64,000 bases of DNA from Mycobacterium sp. EPa45 (GCF_001021385.1 NZ_CP011773.1:4526001-4590000), one strand, 5' to 3'. Counted from the first letter of the stretch, positions 42,387 to 51,516 are shown. Notes: generated by a model from the letters alone, not told the origin. Program-made: numbers and translations.

Positions 42387-42418
42387 AGCGTTACAATCAA
42401 TCAACCTTCCGTAACGCT
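42387..42418. promoter_or_regulatory. Candidate operator before the P450 at 42452
   Basis: Arms AGCGTTAC (42387-42394) and GTAACGCT (42411-42418) are perfect inverted repeats with a 16-bp spacer, ending 33 bp before the P450 start. This motif is unlike the TGAGAAY-type sites and is not seen elsewhere in the window, so another regulator is implied. Confidence 0.5.
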
Positions 42419-42451
42419 TATAGGCCAGCACTCGCCTCGGAGGAGAATGCA

Positions 42452-43654
42452 ATGACTCAGGCCGAACTCGTTTTCGATCCGTTCTCGCAGGAGTACTTCA
42501 ACAACCCGTTCGATATCTACCAGCGCATGCGGGACGAGGCCCCGCTGTATTACGACGCACGCGAGGACTTCTACGCGATCTCCCGCCACGAGGACGTCGC
42601 GGCGGCGCTGAAGGACCACGAGAGCTTCTCGTCGACCCGGGGTTGCGATCTGGCCATGGTCAAGGGCGAGGAGCCGCCGCAGAAATCCATCATCTTCATG
42701 GACCCGCCCGAGCACCGCCACATGCGCAGCCTGCTGAACAAGGCGTTCACTCCGCGCGCGGTGCAATCCCAGCGCGACGTGGTCATCGAACTGGTCGACA
42801 AGTATCTGGCCGCGGCCAACCCCAACGAGTTCGACGTGGTGCAGGACTTCTCCGGGCCCTTCCCGGTCGAGGTCATCACCCGGATGGCCGGGGTCCCGGA
42901 GGAATACCGCCAGCAGGTTCGGCACTGGATCGACACCAGCCTGTCCCGTGAGCCCGGGCAGATCGGCACCAGCGAGGCCGGCATGCAGGCCAACATCGAC
43001 ACCGCGATGTACTACTACGGCCTGGTTCAGGAGCGGCGGGAAAACCCGCAGGACGACATGATCAGCCGCCTGATCGCCGCCGAGATCCCCGACGACGACG
43101 GCAACATGCGCCGTCTCGACGACATCGAAATCTGCGGATTTGCAACGCTTCTCGGCGGCGCCGGTGCCGAAACCGTCACCAAGCTGATGGGAACGGCCGC
43201 GGTCAACTTCGCCCGGTTCCCCGAACAGTGGCAGAAGCTGCTCGACGACCGGTCCAAGATTCCCGCCGCGGTCGAGGAACTGCTGCGGTACGAAGGCCCG
43301 GTGCAGTACAACGTGCGCTACACGCTGCGGGACACCGAGGTTCCCAGCGGCAAGATCCCGGCCGGCAAGCCGGTGTTCCTGCTGATGGCGTCGGCCAACC
43401 GCGACTCGGCCGCCTTCACCGACGCGGACAAGTTCGACATCGACCGCGACCGCACCGAGGCGCAGAACCTGGGCCTCGGCTACGGCATCCACAGCTGCCT
43501 GGGCGCCGCCCTGGCCCGCATGGAGAGCGCAATCGCGCTGGAGAAGATGCTCGATTTCATGCCGCGTTACGAAGTCCAGTGGGACGGCTTGCGACGGGTC
43601 CAGATGCAAAACGTGGCGGGCTTTTCCCACGTACCGGTGAAGGTGCTGCGATGA
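42452..43654 (+). CDS. Cytochrome P450
   Basis: 400 residues, ATG with GGAGGAG upstream. I-helix GGAGAETV near 237; the second Thr of the usual AGxETT is Val, which could alter proton delivery. ExxR in EELLRYEGP near 275. The haem loop is LGYGIHSCLG with Cys near 349, and the usual Phe at its start is Leu. These are tolerated variants in bacterial P450s. A ferredoxin gene overlaps the stop by four bases. Its own promoter has the AGCGTTAC repeat, so it may be induced separately from the neighbouring operon. Confidence 0.93.
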   Translation: MTQAELVFDPFSQEYFNNPFDIYQRMRDEAPLYYDAREDFYAISRHEDVAAALKDHESFSSTRGCDLAMVKGEEPPQKSIIFMDPPEHRHMRSLLNKAFTPRAVQSQRDVVIELVDKYLAAANPNEFDVVQDFSGPFPVEVITRMAGVPEEYRQQVRHWIDTSLSREPGQIGTSEAGMQANIDTAMYYYGLVQERRENPQDDMISRLIAAEIPDDDGNMRRLDDIEICGFATLLGGAGAETVTKLMGTAAVNFARFPEQWQKLLDDRSKIPAAVEELLRYEGPVQYNVRYTLRDTEVPSGKIPAGKPVFLLMASANRDSAAFTDADKFDIDRDRTEAQNLGLGYGIHSCLGAALARMESAIALEKMLDFMPRYEVQWDGLRRVQMQNVAGFSHVPVKVLR

Positions 43655-43842
43655 AGATTGAAGTGGACTTCGGCCTGTGTGAGGCCAACGCGATCTGTAT
43701 GGGGATCATCCCGGAGGTCTTCCAGGTCGACGACCAGGATTACCTGCACGTCCTCAACGACGAGGTGACCCCGGAGAACGAGGCGCAGATCCGCGACGCA
43801 GTGCGCCAGTGCCCGCGGCAGGCCATCTCCATCAAGGAATGA
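43651..43842 (+). CDS. Small P450-type ferredoxin (CxxNxxC)
   Basis: 63 residues. Cluster motif CEANAIC near 10-16 and Cys in QCPRQAI. The variable position is Asn. It is translationally coupled to the P450 at 42452 and is its likely electron donor. Reductase genes are not adjacent; the NuoF-like protein at 36615 is the only flavoprotein reductase candidate in the window. Convergent with the minus-strand gene ending at 43886. Confidence 0.93.
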   Translation: MKIEVDFGLCEANAICMGIIPEVFQVDDQDYLHVLNDEVTPENEAQIRDAVRQCPRQAISIKE

Positions 43843-43885
43843 GCCCCGGCCGGCCCCGCCGCCGCCGCGCTTGGCGTCGCCGCCC

Positions 43886-44392
43886 TCAGCTGGCCGGGAC
43901 CAGATCGGCGCCGATCGGCGGGCAGCTCATGGTTCCGCTTCGGAAGGTCTCGGTCGCGGCGACCGCCACATTCTCGACGGCGGCGGCCGCCAGCGCCTGT
44001 GCCTTGAACACCCGTGCCGCCGAGCTCAGCCGATGCTCGACCGAGTCGACGCTCCGGTCGAGATCGGCCGGCTGAGCCTCGCCCCACAACGCCACCTCGG
44101 TCATGCCGTAATCCAGCGCGCGCAGCACACCTTCGCGCACCCGGGCATCGGCGTCGACGAGGTCGGCGGCCACCGCCAGCGCCTGGGGATGCTGCTGATC
44201 GTCACCGGCCGCGATCATCGACTCGAAGTCGGAGGTCTGCGCACCCAGGATCGTCAGCGGGCGGGTGTCGCCGGGCTGCGCGAGCAGAACATTGACGTCC
44301 CAGCCCGCCATCACGCGGTCAAAGATCCAACCGCCTGCGTGTTGCACCGCCTCGGCGACGGTGGGCGCGACGATGTCGAGCCGGTATCTCAT
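43886..44392 (-). CDS. Hypothetical protein co-transcribed with a TetR
   Basis: 168 residues from the ATG at 44392, overlapping the TetR stop (ATGA). Starts MRYRLDIVAPTVAEAVQHAG; later GWDVNVLLAQPGDTRPLTIL, DFESMIAAGDDQQHPQALAV and FKAQALAAAAVENVAVAATE. The middle resembles short response-type regulators (a sensor of uncharacterised type) but I cannot name a family. Coupling to the TetR gene suggests it belongs to the same regulatory unit. Confidence 0.7.
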   Translation of the reverse strand: MRYRLDIVAPTVAEAVQHAGGWIFDRVMAGWDVNVLLAQPGDTRPLTILGAQTSDFESMIAAGDDQQHPQALAVAADLVDADARVREGVLRALDYGMTEVALWGEAQPADLDRSVDSVEHRLSSAARVFKAQALAAAAVENVAVAATETFRSGTMSCPPIGADLVPAS

Positions 44393-44997
44393 GATCCGGC
44401 GTCCGGTATCAGCTGGCTCGCCAGCGACTTGGAGTACTCCCGGAACACATCGATCAGCGGTATCGACGGGTCGAGTAGCCATGAGGTCTCCATTCCGTTC
44501 ACAAATGCCAGTATTTCCACGGCCTTCCGGGCCGGGTTCACGTCTGATCGGTATCGGCCTTCGGCCTGGCCGCTGCGGATGCGGTCGGCGATGATTTCCA
44601 CCGCCTGCCGGTAGCGGTCCACCAGCCGGTCGTGCAGCGGGGCGTCGGGGGCGATGTTCTCGACCATCAGAACCGCGAAGGTCCCGACCAGCTGCGGCGA
44701 CCGGTCGAACCGGTCGGCGGCATTCGCAATGCCCTCGATCAGGTCGCCGAACAGGTAGTCGGCGTGCTCGCTGTCGTCGGCATCCCGCGCGTCGAGCACC
44801 GCGTGCAGCAGTTGCTCTTTGGATTCGAAGTGGTGCAGCAGCCCCGCCGCGGTGACGCCGGCCTCCCTGGCGATCTGAGCCAGGGTGGTGTTGCGCCAGC
44901 CGTTGCGGGCCAGCAGGCGCTGCGCGACATCGAGGATGCGCTGCTTACGGTCCTCCCCTTTGGCAAGGAGGGTGGCGTAGGGGCGAGCCGTCGTCAC
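44389..44997 (-). CDS. TetR-family transcriptional regulator
   Basis: 202 residues from a GTG at 44997 with AAGGAG upstream. HTH: RILDVAQRLLARNGWRNTTL, AQIAREAGVTAAGLLHHFES. Ligand domain of helices with a conserved NGMETSWLLDP. A nine-base perfect inverted repeat lies 18 bp before its start, which suggests autoregulation. The gene is not divergent from another operon: the upstream gene ending at 45136 is on the same strand. Its other targets are unknown. Confidence 0.9.
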   Translation of the reverse strand: MTTARPYATLLAKGEDRKQRILDVAQRLLARNGWRNTTLAQIAREAGVTAAGLLHHFESKEQLLHAVLDARDADDSEHADYLFGDLIEGIANAADRFDRSPQLVGTFAVLMVENIAPDAPLHDRLVDRYRQAVEIIADRIRSGQAEGRYRSDVNPARKAVEILAFVNGMETSWLLDPSIPLIDVFREYSKSLASQLIPDAGS

Positions 44998-45014
44998 CGC
45001 ACTCCTTCCCACAG

Positions 45015-45044
45015 ACCAACCTAGTGAACACACAGTAGGTTGGT
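45015..45044. promoter_or_regulatory. Operator of the TetR at 44997
   Basis: Arms ACCAACCTA (45015-45023) and TAGGTTGGT (45036-45044) are perfect inverted repeats around a 12-bp core that is itself partly symmetric (TG and CA). The position just before the regulator start is typical of TetR autoregulation. Confidence 0.75.
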
Positions 45045-45135
45045 TTGGACCGATGTGACAAGGGTCTCAGCGGAAAAAGTTCGAAGTGATCGGATCGCGT
45101 ATTCGCGAGTCCCAGATCAGTGGTCGGACGAGCTG

Positions 45136-46284
45136 CTACAGCCCCAGCGACTTGGCGATGATCACCTTCATCACCTCGCTGGTCCCGGCGTAGATCCGGG
45201 CTACTCGCGCGTCGGTATAGAGCCGGGCGATCGGATACTCCATCATGTAGCCGTACCCGCCGAAGAGCTGCAGGCAGCGATCGATCACCCGCTGCTGCAT
45301 CTCGGTGCAGAACAGCTTGACGCGGGCGGCGTCGGCGCCGCTGAGCGCACCCTCGACGTGCAGGCTCACTGCCCGGTCGAGCATGGCCTGGGCGGCTTCG
45401 ACTTCGGTAGAGCAGGCGGCGAGTTCGAACTTGGTGTTCTGAAACGACGCGACGGGCGTCCCGAAAGCCTTGCGGCTCTGGGTGTATTCGATGGCGGCCG
45501 CGATCGCGGAGCGGGCCTGGGCCACCGAGCCGACGGCCACGGTGAGCCGCTCCTGCGCCAGGTTGTGCCCGAGGTAGGAGAAGGCCTGCCCCTGCTCCCC
45601 CAGTACGTTGGCCGCCGGCACGCGGACGTCGACGAACGACAGCTCCGCGGTGTCCTGCACCTTGCAGCCCATCTTCTCGAGTTCACGCCCACGCGTGAAG
45701 CCCGCCATCCCGTCCTCGACCACCAGCAGGGTCAACCCGGCACGACGGTTGTCTGGGTCGGTGGAGGTCCGCGCCACCACGACCACCAGATCGGCCTGCA
45801 TGCCGCCGGTGATGAAAGTCTTTGCGCCGTTGAGAACGTAGTCGTCGCCATCGCGCACCGCGGTGGTGCGCACCCCGGCCAGGTCCGACCCGGTGCCCGG
45901 CTCGGTCATGGCGACCGCGGTCAGCAGCGTCCCGGCGGCCAGGCCCGGGAACCAGCGGGCACGCTGTTCGTCGTTCGCGTAGTGCAGGAAGTACGGCAGG
46001 ATGACCTCGAGCTGGGTCCGCACCGTCGACAGGGTCACCAGGGCGCGGGCCGCCTCTTCCTGCAGCACCACGTTGTAGCGGTAGTCGTCCTGCCCGCCGC
46101 CGCCGTACTCCTCGGGCAGGGTGATGCCCATGATCCCGGTCTCCCCGAGCTTGGCGAACGTCTCACGCGGCATCCGCCCCGCCTTCTCCCAAACCGGGTA
46201 GGCGGGCACGACCTCCTTCTCGATGAAGTCTCGCGCGAGTTCGCGAAACGCCTCGTGGTCTTCGGTGAACAGATCGCGGCGCAT
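45136..46284 (-). CDS. Acyl-CoA dehydrogenase (FadE)
   Basis: 382 residues from the ATG at 46284, overlapping the thiolase stop (TGATG). ACAD motifs: AMTEPGTGSDLAGVRTTAVR, YVLNGAKTFITGG, EYTQSRKAFGTPVASFQNTK, LFGGYGYMMEYPIARLYTDA, IYAGTSEVMK. The C-terminal position of the medium-chain catalytic Glu is Ala (YAGT), but LAQERLTVA carries Glu-Arg at the isovaleryl-CoA-type position, so the enzyme should be active. Last gene of a five-gene minus-strand run that starts with the amidohydrolase at 51299. Confidence 0.92.
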   Translation of the reverse strand: MRRDLFTEDHEAFRELARDFIEKEVVPAYPVWEKAGRMPRETFAKLGETGIMGITLPEEYGGGGQDDYRYNVVLQEEAARALVTLSTVRTQLEVILPYFLHYANDEQRARWFPGLAAGTLLTAVAMTEPGTGSDLAGVRTTAVRDGDDYVLNGAKTFITGGMQADLVVVVARTSTDPDNRRAGLTLLVVEDGMAGFTRGRELEKMGCKVQDTAELSFVDVRVPAANVLGEQGQAFSYLGHNLAQERLTVAVGSVAQARSAIAAAIEYTQSRKAFGTPVASFQNTKFELAACSTEVEAAQAMLDRAVSLHVEGALSGADAARVKLFCTEMQQRVIDRCLQLFGGYGYMMEYPIARLYTDARVARIYAGTSEVMKVIIAKSLGL

Positions 46285-47438
46285 CAGGTCCCTTGGTTGA
46301 TCAGCTCGACGACGGTCGCATTGGCGGTGCCGCCGCCCTCGCACATCGTCTGCAGCCCGTAGCGAATTCCGTTGTCGCGCATGTGGTAGAGCATGCGGGT
46401 CATGAGTACCGCACCCGAGCCGCCCAGTGGGTGACCGAGCGCGATCGCCCCGCCGAGCGGGTTGACCCGCTCGGCCTTGGCGCCGGTGTCGGCCTGCCAC
46501 GCCAACGGCACCGGCGCGAAGGCCTCGTTGACCTCGAAGACGCCGATGTCGTCGACACCCAGTCCGGTCTTGGACAGCACCTTCTCCGTCGCCGGAATCG
46601 GACCGGTCAGCATCATCACCGGGTTGGCCCCGGCAACCGCACCGGCGACATACCGCGCCAGCGGCCGCCAGCCCTGTGCCGCAGCGTATTCGGCGGTGGT
46701 CACCAGCAGAGCCGCGGCACCGTCGGAGATCTGCGAGGAGTTGCCTGCGTGGATGACACCGTCCTCGGTGAAGGCCGGCTTGAGGCCGGCCAGCTTCTCG
46801 ACGGTGGTCCCGCGCCGGATACCTTCATCGGCACTCACCACACCGCCATCGGTGGACACCGGAACGATCTGATCGTCGAAGGCCCCGCGATCCTGTGCGG
46901 CCGCGGCCAGTTCGTGGCTGCGCGCTGAGAACTCGTCGAGGTCGGTGCGGGAGAACCCCCACTTCTGCGCGATCATCTCCGCCGAAATGCCTTGGTTGAA
47001 CGAGAAGTCGTCGTAGCGCTCGAGGACCTTGGGGCCGTATGGCATTCCGGTGGCACGCGCCGACCCGAGCGGAACGCGGCTCATCACCTCGACGCCGCCT
47101 GCGACCACCACATCCTGCTGGCCGGACATCACCGCCTGAGCGGCGAAATCCAGTGCCTGCTGGCTGGATCCGCAGGCCCGGTTCACCGTGGTCCCCGGAA
47201 TCGACTCCGGCCAGCCGGCCGCCAGGACGGAGAACCGGCCGATGTTGCTGGACTGGTCACCAACCTGGGACACACAGCCCCACACCACGTCGTCGACCGT
47301 TGCCGGGTCCAGGCCCGTGCGCTCGGCGAGCGCGTTCAGCACCAGCCCCGACAGGTCGGCGGCATGCATACCCGACAGCCCGCCGTTTCGCTTACCGACC
47401 GGAGTGCGCACCGCCTCGACGATCACCGTTTCCCGCAT
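46284..47438 (-). CDS. Acetyl-CoA acetyltransferase (thiolase, FadA)
   Basis: 384 residues. Cys nucleophile in VNRACGSSQQ at 89, NEAFAPVPLAWQ, GGAIALGHPLGGSGA with the catalytic His, and second Cys in TMCEGGGTANA. All catalytic residues are present, so it should perform thiolysis of 3-ketoacyl-CoA. Preceded by 32 bases after a CoA-transferase gene. Of the thiolases in the window it is the most conventional FadA. Confidence 0.94.
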   Translation of the reverse strand: MRETVIVEAVRTPVGKRNGGLSGMHAADLSGLVLNALAERTGLDPATVDDVVWGCVSQVGDQSSNIGRFSVLAAGWPESIPGTTVNRACGSSQQALDFAAQAVMSGQQDVVVAGGVEVMSRVPLGSARATGMPYGPKVLERYDDFSFNQGISAEMIAQKWGFSRTDLDEFSARSHELAAAAQDRGAFDDQIVPVSTDGGVVSADEGIRRGTTVEKLAGLKPAFTEDGVIHAGNSSQISDGAAALLVTTAEYAAAQGWRPLARYVAGAVAGANPVMMLTGPIPATEKVLSKTGLGVDDIGVFEVNEAFAPVPLAWQADTGAKAERVNPLGGAIALGHPLGGSGAVLMTRMLYHMRDNGIRYGLQTMCEGGGTANATVVELINQGT

Positions 47439-47470
47439 GGCTGCTCCTGCTCCTCAGTTCCGAAATCTGT

Positions 47471-48685
47471 TCACGCGACGGCACCCTGCTCACGCAGGCT
47501 GCCGATCTCGTTGTCCGACAAGCCCAATTCGGCCAGCAGCGCATCGGTGTGCTCACCGAGGCCGGGCACCGGGCCCATCGGCTGCTCATAGCCCTCGATG
47601 ATCGGAGGCGGCAGGATGGCCTGGATCGCGCCCGCTGTGGTCTGTACCGTCCGCCACCGGTCCCGATCGGACAGCTGCGGGTGAGCCAGCACCTCGCTGG
47701 GCAGATTGTAGCGAGCATTGCCGATTCCCGCGGCGTCGGCCGTCTTCTGGATATGGGCCAGATCATGCTGGGCACACCAGGTTTGGATGGCCGCATTGAG
47801 CTCGTCGCGGTGGGCGCAGCGATCGGAATTGGTGGCGTATCGCGGGTCGGCGGCCAGGTCGGGCCGCTCGATGATCTCGCGGGCGAGTCGTTGCCATTCC
47901 CGGTCATTGGTGGTGCCCAGCACTACCGTCTGATTGTCGGCGGTGACAAAGGAGCCGTAGGGCGCCACCGCCGGGGAGTTCATGCCCAACGGCTCCTGGT
48001 CGATCCCAGAATGCTGCGCGTAGGTCAGCGGATAACCCATCAGATCCATCATCGTGTCGAAGAGGCTCACCGTGACGGCCGCACCCCGCCGCGTCCGCTG
48101 ACCGCGGGAGATGAGCAGCGCCATGATCGACAGTGCCGAGTACAGACCGGTGGAGATGTCGGCGATCGGCGGGCCCGGCTTGGCGGGCATGCCGGGATAG
48201 CCGGTCACCGCACACGATCCGGACTCCGATTGCGCCAGCAGGTCGTAGGCCCGCTTGTTCGACAGCGGGCCGCCGGCGCCGTAGCCGTCGATCTCGACGG
48301 CGATCACGTCGGGGTGGCGTTCGCGCAGTTGCTCGGGCGAGATGCCGAGCCGCGCGGTGGCGCCGGGCGCAAGATTGGACACCAGTGCATCGGCGCGGTC
48401 GAGCAATTGGTGCAGGATCGCCAGGCCCTCGGCTGTTTTCAGGTCCAATGCAATCGACTCTTTGTTGCGATTGGCCCAAACGAAATGGGCTGCAAGGCCT
48501 CCCGGGCCGTTGACGACGTCGTCGTAGTGACGGGCGAAGTCCCCACCTGACGGGTTCTCGACCTTGATCACCCGGGCACCGAAGTCGGCCAGGACACGGG
48601 TGCACATCGGTGCCGCCACCGCCTGCTCCAACGCCACGACAGTGATACCGGCCAGCGGGGCTGCCGGTCCTTGCGCAGAAGTCAT
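47471..48685 (-). CDS. CaiB/BaiF family CoA-transferase
   Basis: 404 residues. LAGITVVALEQAVAAPMCTR, ARVIKVENPSGGDFARHYDD, NRNKESIALDLKT, and the catalytic Asp candidate in KRAYDLLAQSESG. It transfers CoA between organic acids. It is longer at the N-terminus and only distantly like the transferase at 18028. Position between two FadEs and a FadA suggests activation of an acid intermediate generated in this branch. No separate promoter is visible in the 34-base gap before it. Confidence 0.92.
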   Translation of the reverse strand: MTSAQGPAAPLAGITVVALEQAVAAPMCTRVLADFGARVIKVENPSGGDFARHYDDVVNGPGGLAAHFVWANRNKESIALDLKTAEGLAILHQLLDRADALVSNLAPGATARLGISPEQLRERHPDVIAVEIDGYGAGGPLSNKRAYDLLAQSESGSCAVTGYPGMPAKPGPPIADISTGLYSALSIMALLISRGQRTRRGAAVTVSLFDTMMDLMGYPLTYAQHSGIDQEPLGMNSPAVAPYGSFVTADNQTVVLGTTNDREWQRLAREIIERPDLAADPRYATNSDRCAHRDELNAAIQTWCAQHDLAHIQKTADAAGIGNARYNLPSEVLAHPQLSDRDRWRTVQTTAGAIQAILPPPIIEGYEQPMGPVPGLGEHTDALLAELGLSDNEIGSLREQGAVA

Positions 48686-48719
48686 CAGATCACCATACGG
48701 TCGGGCCCATCGCCGGCCA

Positions 48720-49910
48720 CTAGTAGCTCTTGGGCAGGCCGAGCACGTTGGCGCCGAGGAAGTTCAGGATCATCTCCTGGCTGACCGGCGCGATCTTCAT
48801 CAGGCGCGACTCACGGAAGAACCGGGAGATGTGGTATTCCTCCGAATAGCCCATGCCGCCGTGGGTCTGCAGCGCACGGTCGGCCGCCGTGAATCCGGCG
48901 TCCGCGCACAGGTACTTCGCCATATTGGCTTCCCGGCCGCAGGACTTTCCGTTGTCGTAGAGCCAGGTCGCCTTGCGCAGGATCAGCTCGGCCGCGTCCA
49001 GGCGCGCCAGCGAGTCGGCCAACGGGAACTGGATACCCTGGTTCATCCCGATCGGGCGGTCGAACACCACGCGTTCGTTGGCGTACTTCACCGCCCGGTC
49101 GAGTGCCACCCGGCCGATGCCCAGCGCCTCGGCGGCGATCAGCATCCGCTCCGGGTTCAGCCCGTGCAGGATGTAGGAGAAGCCCTTGCCCTCGTCGCCG
49201 ATGCGGTCGGAAACCGGGATCCGCAGATCGTCGATGAACACCTCGTTGGAACTGACGGCGTTGCGCCCCATCTTCCTGATGGGCCGGATGTCGACGTGAT
49301 CGCGATCGATGTCGGTGAGGAACAGCGAGAGACCCTCCGTCGGCTTTCCGCCCCGCTTTTCGACGTCGTCGCGGCTCTCGGTCCGGGCCAGCAGCAGGAT
49401 CTTCTCGGATTCCAGCGCCTTGGAGATCCACACCTTACGGCCGTTGACGACATAGTGGTCGCCATCACGCTTGGCGAATGTCGTGATGCGCGAAGTATCC
49501 AGTCCGGCACCGGGTTCGGTGACGCCGAAGCAGACGTGCAGGTCGCCGTTGACGATCCGCGGCAGCGTCGCGGCCTTCATCTCGTCGGAGCCGAACACCA
49601 CCACCGGCTGCATCCCGAAGATCGACATGTGGATGGAGCTCGCGGCGTTCATGCCGCCACCGGAGCGGGCAACCTCCTCGGCCAGGATGGTCGCCTCAGT
49701 GATCCCCAGCCCGTGCCCGCCGTACTCCTCGGGGATGGTCATCCCGAGCCAGCCGCCACCGGCGATGGCGTCGTAAAACTCCTGGGGGAACTCGTGCTCC
49801 TGGTCTTTCTCCATCCAATAGTGGTCATCGAAGCGTGATGCCAACTCCCGCACCGACTTACGGATCAGTTCCTGATCTTCGGTCAGTTCGAAGCTCATAC
49901 CTGAAGACAC
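48720..49910 (-). CDS. Acyl-CoA dehydrogenase (FadE)
   Basis: 396 residues from a GTG at 49910 with AGGAG five bases upstream; the ATG at 49898 is an alternative. Motifs: GVTEPGAGLDTSRITTFAKR, YVVNGRKVWISKALESEKI, YANERVVFDRPIGMNQGIQF, THGGMGYSEEYHISRFFRES. Glu-Arg in GLNPERMLIA is at the isovaleryl-type catalytic position. The C-terminal ending (IAPVSQEMILNFLGANVLGL) lacks the GTSE loop. Second gene of the run after the amidohydrolase, 93 bases downstream of it. Confidence 0.92.
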   Translation of the reverse strand: MSSGMSFELTEDQELIRKSVRELASRFDDHYWMEKDQEHEFPQEFYDAIAGGGWLGMTIPEEYGGHGLGITEATILAEEVARSGGGMNAASSIHMSIFGMQPVVVFGSDEMKAATLPRIVNGDLHVCFGVTEPGAGLDTSRITTFAKRDGDHYVVNGRKVWISKALESEKILLLARTESRDDVEKRGGKPTEGLSLFLTDIDRDHVDIRPIRKMGRNAVSSNEVFIDDLRIPVSDRIGDEGKGFSYILHGLNPERMLIAAEALGIGRVALDRAVKYANERVVFDRPIGMNQGIQFPLADSLARLDAAELILRKATWLYDNGKSCGREANMAKYLCADAGFTAADRALQTHGGMGYSEEYHISRFFRESRLMKIAPVSQEMILNFLGANVLGLPKSY

Positions 49911-50003
49911 ACCCACACTCCTCTGCTCACAGTTCGGCACGCAGGCACGTGCGCCGGTGCGGTCTCCCGTTTCTGCACCGGCGCCCTGGCCCCGCGGACC
50001 TTG

Positions 50004-51299
50004 TCAGTCCTTGTTGCCGGACAGCTCCTTGGCGTTCGCCGCGAAGTCGGCGAAGTTGGCGCCGGTCTTCTCCTTCTTCGACAGCGCCTGGATGGAGACA
50101 TCGTGTCCTTCGGCGGCTTTGCGTAGCGCGCCGATGGTGGCCTGTTCCTTGGAGATGTGGGTGAACGGGTCCCAGTGGTACCAGCGCATCGCGTTCTCGT
50201 AGGTCATCTTGTTGATCTCGTCGTCGGGCACGTTGTGCGTCTTGAGTACCTCGTCGAGTTGTTCGGGGGCGCCGGGCCACATCGAATCGCTGTGCGGGTA
50301 GTCGGCTTCCCAGCAGATGTTGTCGATGCCGACGTCGTTGCGCAGCTGCACCCCGACGTGATCGGAGATGAAGCAGGTCAGGAAGTGCTCCCGGAACACC
50401 TCCGAGGGCTTCTTTCCCTTGAAATCCTGCCCGGTCCACGTCGAGTGCATCTCGTAGGTGCGATCGGCGCGCTCGAGGAAATACGGGATCCAGCCGGTGC
50501 CGCCCTCACTCAGGGCGATCTTGAGGTCGGGGTACTCCTTGACCGGCCGCGACCACAACAGATCCGCGGCCGCCTGCACGATGTTCATCGGTTGCAGCGT
50601 GATCATCACGTCCATCGGCGCATCCGGGGCGGTGATCGCCAGCCGGCCCGAGGAGCCGATGTGCACGTTGAGCACGGTGTCGGTGTCGACCAGGGCGTCC
50701 CACATCGGCTTCCAGTGCTCGAAGTCGTGGAAACTCGGATAGCCCATCGCCGCCGGGTTCTCGGTGAAGGTCAACGAATGCACCCCACGCGCGGCGTTGC
50801 GCCGGATCTCCGCCGCACACGCCACCGGATCCCAGATCACCGGCAACGTCATCGGAATGAACCGCGCCGGATACGCGCCACACCACTCCTCGACATGCCA
50901 GTCGTTGTAGGCCTGCACCAACGCCAGCGAGAACTCCGCATCCTCGGTCGCAAACAACCGGCCTGCGAAGCCGGGGAACGACGGGAAACACATCGAGCCC
51001 AGGATGCCCCCGGCGTTCATGTCCTTGACCCGCTCATCAACGTTGTAACAGCCCGGCCGGATCTCATCGAGACCCTGCGGTTCCAACCCGTACTCCTCCT
51101 TGGGCCGGCCGGCCACCGCATTCAACGCGACGTTGGGGATCGTGATGTCGCGGAAGCGCCACATGTCCGACCCGTCCGGGTTGTGCACCAGCCGGGGTGC
51201 GTCGTCGGCGTACTTCTTCGGCAGGTGGTTGGCGAACATGTCAGGCGGTTCGACAATGTGATCGTCGACGCTGATCAGGATCATGTCCTCTTTGCGCAT
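50004..51299 (-). CDS. Amidohydrolase_2 family metal-dependent hydrolase or decarboxylase
   Basis: 431 residues. The expected metal residues look complete: ISVDDHIVEPPDMF, VLNVHIGSSG, ALSEGGTGWIPYFLERAD, WEADYPHSDS. It is about 50 residues longer than the homologues at 32500 and 33618, mainly at the C-terminus (KKEKTGANFADFAANAKELS). First gene of a five-gene catabolic run (to 45136). Upstream is a copy of the shared 17-bp palindrome. Family members work on aromatic or ring-cleavage acids. Confidence 0.9.
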   Translation of the reverse strand: MRKEDMILISVDDHIVEPPDMFANHLPKKYADDAPRLVHNPDGSDMWRFRDITIPNVALNAVAGRPKEEYGLEPQGLDEIRPGCYNVDERVKDMNAGGILGSMCFPSFPGFAGRLFATEDAEFSLALVQAYNDWHVEEWCGAYPARFIPMTLPVIWDPVACAAEIRRNAARGVHSLTFTENPAAMGYPSFHDFEHWKPMWDALVDTDTVLNVHIGSSGRLAITAPDAPMDVMITLQPMNIVQAAADLLWSRPVKEYPDLKIALSEGGTGWIPYFLERADRTYEMHSTWTGQDFKGKKPSEVFREHFLTCFISDHVGVQLRNDVGIDNICWEADYPHSDSMWPGAPEQLDEVLKTHNVPDDEINKMTYENAMRWYHWDPFTHISKEQATIGALRKAAEGHDVSIQALSKKEKTGANFADFAANAKELSGNKD

Positions 51300-51329
51300 A
51301 CCGGCTCCTTCCGTCGCGGGCCTCTCTAA

Positions 51330-51346
51330 TGAAAACTAGCTTCTCA
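51330..51346. promoter_or_regulatory. Candidate operator for the minus-strand run at 51299
   Basis: TGAAAAC-TAG-CTTCTCA, five of seven arm positions symmetric, 30 bp before the start at 51299. Confidence 0.5.
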
Positions 51347-51499
51347 TTCCGCGAGAATCAACATCCGGCAGTCGCCTTACCGGCGCGTCCGGCCCGTGCG
51401 CTGACCCGCCGACACGCCTGGCCGACCTCGAATTTTCCGCCCTGCTCACGTGCGGGGATTGACCTTCCGGCAAGATCGTGGAAATCTGTTATCCGGATA

Positions 51500-51516
51500 T
51501 GAGAATGTGATTCTCC
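51500..51516. promoter_or_regulatory. Candidate operator for the Rieske oxygenase run
   Basis: TGAGAAT-GTG-ATTCTCC, six of seven arm positions symmetric, 20 bp before the start at 51537. With 51330-51346 it marks both sides of a 237-bp divergent promoter region. Confidence 0.65.

Noticed and set aside
44014..44614. Plus-strand frames opposite the TetR and hypothetical gene
   Set aside because: Arg/Pro-rich low-complexity products without start signals; typical antisense frames at high GC.
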